Positions 57,721 to 64,000 of a stretch of DNA of 64,000 nt are shown one piece after another. Every line of letters begins with the position of its first letter. The first letter of the stretch is position 1. The stretch is from Chelonoidis abingdonii (taxonomy: Eukaryota; Chordata; Testudines; Testudinidae). The position numbers and the translations under genes are program-made. The notes beneath the pieces were generated by a model. The model made no database searches. It saw only the letters and a program-made list of their open reading frames with translations, and was not told the origin of the DNA. The stretch covers positions 4,482,096 through 4,546,095 of the forward strand of contig NC_133782.1 of assembly GCF_003597395.2 (NCBI RefSeq), given 5' to 3'.

Positions 57721-57957
57721 AGGGCTGGTTGACATTCAAAACTTACATCAGCATATCTGCCTCAGGACATGAAAAATAGACATCTCTGAAACCTAATCCT
57801 CTGTTTAGACAGTGCTGATTCAGTGGAGAATTTTTCCAGTGACCTAGCTGCCACTTCTTGGGGAGATGGATTACCTGCAGTGACGGAGAATCTCTCCCGT
57901 CACTGTAGTGAGTGTCTGCACTAAAGTGCTACAGTGTTTTCAGTGTAGACCTACCTT
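57721..57957. mobile_element. Harbinger-type MITE
   Basis: The left end AGGGCTGGTTGACATTC and right end (reverse complement AGGTAGGTCTACACTG) are inverted. The interior has palindromic GTGACGGAGAATCTCTCCCG and GACCTAGCTGCCACTTCTTG blocks typical of this turtle family. Confidence 0.65.
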
Positions 57958-58565
57958 GAGTCTCATGCCTGGGTGGATGTCATGCAAAGACATGTCATGT
58001 ATAATTTCCTCAAATCAGATTAGGAAGGAATTTGTAGGAGAACAATTTTGTACTCTCCAGGTTTCTTGGTTTTCTGTTGCTCAAGCCTTAGAGAAGCTAG
58101 GTGCCACTCCATGTGTAGGCCCATTATGTCAAATCTCCACTGGATGAGTGGGCTGCATAAATAATTTAGTTCTGCTCCTTTTTTGATTCTAAATAAGGTT
58201 ATTGCATGTTACAAAAACAACTTAGGTTTCCTTAGTTGCTTCAGAAATACTAAGATGTACTGCTTTATTTTTCGTGTGTCTTACCAAAGAACACTGCAAG
58301 CACGAATCAGATAAAGATGGAGTTGAAAGAAATTCTGTTATCAGAAGTAATAATGAGCATTTTGGGGTGTGTTTTGCACCTATTATAGGAAAATACCCCA
58401 AAACAGAATTCTAAATTTTCATATTTGAAATTTGTCAGTAAAAATAAAATTATGATGAAGTGCATATTATTCTCAAGATATTTGGTTTTATTAATATAAT
58501 CACTGACAAAAACAGTCTGTTTTGTTTTTTTAAAAGTCTTTCTTTAATTTTTGGCTGTATTTTTG
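57958..58565. other. Unannotated spacer
   Basis: AT-rich sequence; nothing recognised. Confidence 0.4.
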
Positions 58566-59730
58566 TGATGGGTTGGACCCCTGGGGCTGTCACCTGATGT
58601 GCTGAGATACCACTGAGTCTACCTGTTCTGCCAGCATGGGCCCTCTTTAACCTGTCTTGCTGAGCCAAGCTATTAAAGCCTCTAAAACATATACATGCAG
58701 GGCCACACCCAGCTACAGATCAGCTCTGGGAAGACTCAACTTCAGGGACTTGCCCCAACACTCTTGTGCTCACTCCTTTTAACAGATGCAAACTCAAAGG
58801 TTATGTGAAATCCGCCTCCTCCCTCAATGTGGAGGAAGGTATGCACAACTGCTTGCCCCCCCCCCGTTAGAAATTACAGAAACTTAGTTATATTATAAAC
58901 AAAACAAATTTTATTAACTACAAAAGGCCCATTATAAGTGGTAAAAGGGGTAACAAACAGAACAAAGCAGATTACCAAGCAAATGAAATCAGACATGCAA
59001 ACTAAGTTAGTTTCACTAAAGAAATTGGTTACAAATGGTATTTCTCACGGTAGATATTGTTGCAAGTACGTTGCAAAGTTTCTGTGGTTCAGAGTTCCAG
59101 TTATATTCCTTTTCAAACTGGTCCCCTGTCTGTCTGGACTCCACCCCCTCCCTCCACCTCCACCCCGCTCTTCCCTTCAGGTGGCTTTTGCAGTCTTTCT
59201 TCATGAACAGGTAGGCCATGGAGAGGAGGAGTTTGGTTTACCTTTCTCCCCACCCGTATATAGGATTTATGTAAGGCGGGAATTCTTTGTGTCCCAAACT
59301 TGACCCCACTTCCCTTACAGTAGAAAGTTACCAGAAGTCCCAGATAAAGTTAGTATCAGGTGACAAGACCACCTGACTCTGTAGTATCACAGGGTCCATG
59401 AGTCATTGGCAGTACAGAGCTTTTGCAGGAAGGCCAAACTTTTCACAGTCCATTATTCTCACTGATGGGCCATCCGCCCTGCCTGGCTTTTCCATTGTTG
59501 TACCTGAAGAGTTAGCAGTGGGTGTTACCTAAAGTAGCATAGTTGGAATACAGATACATAGTCAATATTCCTAACTTCAGATACAGAAATGATACAGGCA
59601 TACAAATAGGATAATCACATTCAGTAAATCATAACCTTTCCAATGATATCTCACAGGAGCCATCTTGCATAATGTATGTTATATTCCTATCATAAGCATA
59701 TTTTCATAAAGAACATGGAATGATGTCACA
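58566..59730 (-). mobile_element. LTR-like element (solo), with target duplication
   Basis: 1165 bp, starting TGATGGGTTGGACCCCTGG and ending TGATGTCACA, so both strands have TG...CA ends. TTTG flanks both sides (58562-58565, 59731-59734). On the minus strand a TATATA lies near 59270 and AATAAA near 58905, suggesting that orientation. No gag, pol or env coding remains. Probable solo LTR of an ancient retroelement. Confidence 0.65.
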
Positions 59731-59734
59731 TTTG

Positions 59735-60204
59735 CAACAAAATATTCCCTTTTACTCTCCATTTTTCATATTTTAACATGAAGCCAAATGCTATTTTCTG
59801 TCTTAACAGTAAAAGAAAACCTTGTTAATATCTTGTAACAGTATTTCCAGGCTTTGAAATATTAGACATTTGACCCATACTCTGTAATATATTTGAGCTT
59901 TTACAGATTGGGACACTCATCAAAAGATTTTTTGCTTTCAGATCAGTTGATAATGCCATAAGAAGAAACTAAACTGTAGGTAAATAGGAAAAGTTGGTGT
60001 TTCTTTTTGCTTTTTAACCATTTAATCAGCTGTTGGCAGGAAAAAAATGCTGACATACAAAAATTGCCAAGGGCAGTAAGTAGAGAGAAGAGTTTATATA
60101 ACTGTCTAGAAATGTGTCAGGCACAGGGAATTCATATTGCTAGTTCTTAATAGCCTCAAGTGCTTCCAGTGAGATGCTTTTATAAATTAAAATTACAACT
60201 ATCG
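59735..60204. other. Unannotated spacer
   Basis: AT-rich sequence; nothing recognised. Confidence 0.4.
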
Positions 60205-60290
60205 TCGCTAAAAGGGACTGTTGTGATCATCTCGTCTCACCCCTTAGCTAAGGCAGGCCACAGACCTTTCCCAAAATAATTCTTACATCT
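60205..60290 (-). mobile_element. Old CR1 3'-end fragment
   Basis: The plus strand reads GGGACTGTTGTGATCATCTC and CAGGCCACAGACCTTTCCCA, the antisense of a diverged CR1 3' UTR. Confidence 0.6.
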
Positions 60291-62145
60291 TTAAAACAAA
60301 TCACAGTATTTAAGGTACCGTGAAGAGTTAAAGCAGATCTTTGTAAGGCTGGGGGGAAAAGCATGTCAGAGGATTTTTGTCCTTTTCCTCCTCCATAGTC
60401 ATGGATGCTGTAAATTTTGCTTGGTTCAGAGTTCTGATAGAAACATGAGAGAAGTCCTGTCAGCAGACAAATTGAACATGTAAGATCTTGCTCAAATATT
60501 GTACTGGAGAGTAGCAATCTACTTTCTGCGTGGAAGGCATGTGATGATCAAGAGATCTGAGGGGCAAACAAAAATAGCTAAATGTTCACGTGTCTGTGAA
60601 AACCCGCAAGAAGCTCTTGCAATGTAAAATCACCATCTACATTGCCTTCTGGTATCCTAGCCCTTTGTAAACTGTGAGAAAATGTCCCCTCCCTAATTAC
60701 TAACAAACTAGATTTCTGGTTTCACTTTCTTATTCCTGACCTGCTGTGCTTTATTCCCTTTGTCTTATCCCATAGAACTCCTGATTTCCATTCTCTTTTG
60801 GGGAAGAGTTCCTGTTATACTTGTGAGTACCATTTTGCTACAACACTTAGTTCATGATTTTAACTTGCAAAGTCTGAGTAGCCAAGTGGATTTTTGTCAG
60901 TCATTGCTTGAAGAATAATATGTTTACAATTGTACAATACATAAAAGTATTGTTGAATTAAGGGATTCTGGTAACAATATAAACTGTGAGCAAACTTTTT
61001 TTTGTTCCTGTCACCATATCTCTGAGAGAATTGTAACGTTAATTTGTGTACATTTGAAATGATAAAAATCCAACTTCTCTCCTTCCTTTAATCTCTTGCT
61101 GTCATCTTGTGTGCACCTCCCCACCCCAGCCTTCTGTGTTCTGTCTTATTTTAAACCATGTTCCTTTCCTTAGGTTCTTTTCTTGGTACCCTTTACTATA
61201 GTACCTTAATTGTCCCTCCTAAGTGGTTTTTTTAACAAATCCTACAGAAGAGATTTCATTCACACTGCTACATGACAGCAAGGAAGGAAATGTTTAAAAG
61301 AAAAAAAATTAATGTGAGGTTGTGTAAAGATACTGTTGTAAGAGGGATAGTAGGGGAAAGTGGGTTGTGCATTGCATTTTTCCCTCAATGTGTTTGGTCT
61401 ATCTCATTTTCCCTCCTGCCCTAGTTTGACAGTTTGAATTCAGTAATACTTCTGTGGCACCTTTCATTTGAGGATCTCAAAACATTTTACAAACAAGAAA
61501 TTGATGTGGGTTCTCTGGAGGTACTACTCCTTCTTGGGGGGGATTACCAGTAAGTTAATATATAGGGGTGATGCTTGCTTCGGTGGAGAGCAGTCTGGCA
61601 TGAGATTATAGGATGATTTTTATGTTCTAGTGTTGGTCAACACCAAAAAAGTAGATACAAAATTTCGCTCTCACTCAAACTAGTCTCAAAACAGTCATCA
61701 TTTTGTCAGTGTGATCCCCCTTATTTTCTTTAGGGGAAGAAAAGTTTGCATTTAATAACTTGATACCTTACAGTACTAAAACCAATATAAATTGAGAATG
61801 GGAGTGACTTGTAATGATGCAGTAGAGTAATATAAGTGCTCTTATTATAAAGCCCTAAGATTATTTTAAGTGTGGTTCTGCTCTGAAAACTGAGTTTATA
61901 AAAGTGGAATCTAAGGGTTCTCCATCTTACTGTCCCAATGATTTCTATATCAGATTTGATCATTTCAGATGTAGAATATTTTTTCTAACTACCCAGCTTG
62001 CAGACTGAAACTGGGATCTGAAATTCAAGATGTGCTATTTCTTGATTATCACCAGTAATAAAGATTCTCAGCTATACCATTGTCTTTAATTTATGCCCTT
62101 TGTTACATTGTGCAACACAGTTGCTGTCATTTTTTTCTCCACGCA
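60291..62145. other. Spacer with a possible MIR-like scrap
   Basis: GAGGATCTCAAAACATTTTA near 61471 resembles an antisense MIR 3' end, with low certainty. Otherwise no recognised feature. Confidence 0.35.
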
Positions 62146-63076
62146 TGTGTCCCCTGATCTCTGCACTTGCCAGGCGGGTCTTTGGTGACCTAGCCCTCTG
62201 GCAGAGTCGCACTCTGTCCATATGTGAAACAAACAAACTCGTTTCATGGTATACAGTCCAAAATGTCTTGCAGCCCTCCCTGGGCTCAGTCTTTAATCCA
62301 TCACAGTACCCTCAGTTGGTCCAGCTAGGTTGCAAGGTTCCTATTCTAGTACTGAGCAGCATCCTTGGGGAGTCCTTACCTCTACTTGAGGCCTCAGTGA
62401 CCCCAGCCTTCGTGCTGAGCCACCCCTCTTGGACTTGCTAACCACAGCTCCCTGCTAAGTCAGTCCCAGTAGTGTGGCTCCCTTCCCCGAAGTGCTACAG
62501 TTCTAATTCCCTTCCTTAGAGTGTAGCCACTTCTCCCCAGTGGTTGGTGGGAAGGGGGCCTGTCCCACCTCCTGCTTTGGGTCCTAACCCAGGGACCCTT
62601 TAAGTATAGCAGCCTCATACTGTGTGTCTTTACTAGTTGCTGCTCTGTTTCCCTGGGCTACTTCCCTACAGCCTGTCTTAGCTGAGTCCTGGCAGTGACT
62701 CAGGAGCTCCTTCATTGCTTCCCCCCCTGGTCCCAGCAGCCAGCCAGGAGCTATTCCTGGGCTCCACTGGTCTCTGCCAGCAACTGATCTGTCCAGTCCT
62801 TTCAGCCCTTGCAGCCAGCCAGGAGCACTTCTTGCTTCCCTGATCCCTGCCAGCAGACTGAACTCACTCTGGCCCTGCAGCTCCTTTTTATACGAGCCTA
62901 CTGGGCCCTGATTGGATGCTCCCTGCAGCCTCTTTCCTGATTGGCTGTGTCTCAAACAGCCTCTATAGGCAGCTTGGAGGACCCTCTCCACTGCCCTTTT
63001 CTGGGGCAGGTCATGGCAGAGTCCTCAAGGCTTCAGCAGGGGGCTCAGAGCCTAGTCCATGCCATCACAGTGTCAT
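62146..63076 (-). mobile_element. LTR of an endogenous retroelement, reverse orientation
   Basis: On the minus strand it begins TGTGATGGCATGGACTAGGC. It carries CCAAT boxes at 62940-62944 and 62911-62915, then TATAAAA at 62886-62892 and an ATTAAA-type signal near 62292. This is the order of an LTR promoter (CCAAT, TATA, then R). The far end is approximate and no flanking duplication was confirmed. No internal viral genes are present in the window. Frames within it are not genes. Confidence 0.6.
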
Positions 63077-64000
63077 AGGTGACATAATCAGATCTAAAAC
63101 ATTTTTGAAGATCATCTGAGTTACAGCAATTTGGCTTATTATGACAGACATACTATGCAAATATTTTTCAATATTCAGCATTTTTCAGTGTTTCCTTGAA
63201 AGCAGTTATTTTCTGAAGGATATGAGAAATATTACTAAGTTTTAAAACCTTTGTTACAATAGTGATGGCTCTGTCTTGGTGTGGTTTCTTTTCCAGCAAG
63301 GAGAAGAATGTCTGAGTGACTTCTGTTGAACCTGTGATGCTTGACTAGCAGAGAAGGCAATACTTGATATCCTTACTCCAGTGACTTGTGATCTGGAATT
63401 GCTTCATCTCTGCTTCCTTAGGTACTTGCACAGAGCAATTGACCTGCCTCAACAGACAGAATACATATTATGTTCCTCAAATCTGTTAGCCTCATGGCAC
63501 TTAAATGTAATCTTAAAAGCGGGTGAAAGGGCTGAGCTTTTTTTGCTTGTGTATTACATTTAAAAAGTCTTCAAATATATTTGAAAAGTCTTTATTTTCG
63601 GTTTGTCTTTGCATGAGAAATTCAAGTCTGGTCTTTTCTGGAAGTCTCTGTAGTGCCTAGAGATCTAGTGAAATTGTGACATTACAAGAGCTAGGAGAGT
63701 GAAAATTGAGAGGATGGGTTTTTAGACATACTGATCAAAACTTAGATTTTTGGTATTTGTTAACACTGGGTTAAGTTGAGCAACTAATATTTTGGAGAAA
63801 GAAACACTTCAGCATTCTCACCCCTTCATTTAAGGTGTGAGAATTAAATATACATCCTCTGAGACCCTTGGGAAGACCAAGTTTGGTTTACCAGATATTT
63901 CTGAGGTAAAAGAAAGTGAGTGGAACCCAAACAAAAAACCAAACCCACACTTTTAATTCCATTTATTAATCACGAAGAAGCAAAACAGAAAATAAGCCAT
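63077..64000. other. Right-edge sequence, probably intronic
   Basis: A good acceptor-like sequence TGGTTTCTTTTCCAG ends at 63297, but the following sequence has an immediate stop after its ATG and no recognised protein. Nothing else identified. Confidence 0.35.

Noticed and set aside
62100..62991. Frames of 113 and 135 residues near the right edge
   Set aside because: They lie within an LTR-like sequence and show no retroviral or host protein motifs.
63298..63417. Possible DNAJC5 exon after a TTTTCCAG acceptor
   Set aside because: The only ATG is followed by a stop two codons later and no J-domain sequence is present; at most an untranslated exon, so not annotated as coding.

Overview
This window is vertebrate nuclear DNA, most likely from a turtle. 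It has split genes with GT/AG introns, CpG-island promoters, poly(A) signals and dense old transposons. The repeat mix points to Testudines: many CR1 LINE fragments ending in the usual 3' tail, a tRNA-derived SINE with a CR1-like tail, Penelope-like (Neptune-type) retroelements with a GIY-YIG endonuclease, short hAT, Harbinger and mariner elements, and a few old MIR SINEs. Species cannot be fixed from sequence alone.

Three genes lie in the same order and direction as in human 20q13.33. ABHD16B is an intronless lipase-type hydrolase gene at 3423-4769. TPD52L2 (tumor protein D54) has ten coding exons spread over 12889-36421 and a 3' UTR to about 38.15 kb. A GC-rich promoter and non-coding first exon with a splice donor at 50401/50402 fits DNAJC5 (cysteine string protein), whose coding exons would lie beyond the right edge; that name rests on gene order only. 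A complete tRNA-Glu(CTC) gene with internal A and B boxes and a T8 terminator sits at 49276-49347, just upstream of the third CpG island.

Layout: 0-3.4 kb intergenic, with a Harbinger-type end and a GATA satellite; 3.4-5 kb ABHD16B; 5-12.6 kb intergenic, with MIR, a SINE and a Penelope copy holding a hAT insertion; 12.6-38.15 kb TPD52L2, with a large CR1 in its longest intron; 38.2-49.2 kb intergenic, with a second Penelope copy carrying two nested DNA transposons, CR1 copies and palindromic repeats; 49.3-50.9 kb tRNA plus CpG island; 50.4-64 kb a probable first intron with CR1 copies in opposite orientation and two LTR-like elements.

The most interesting host feature is TPD52L2 splicing architecture. 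Five consecutive exons (60, 60, 102, 27 and 42 nt) all have the same 2-2 phase, and the two 60-nt exons look like a tandem duplication. Among the repeats, the nested insertions with readable target-site duplications and several long palindromes deserve a second look. I found no CRISPR array, operon or evident new multi-gene system.
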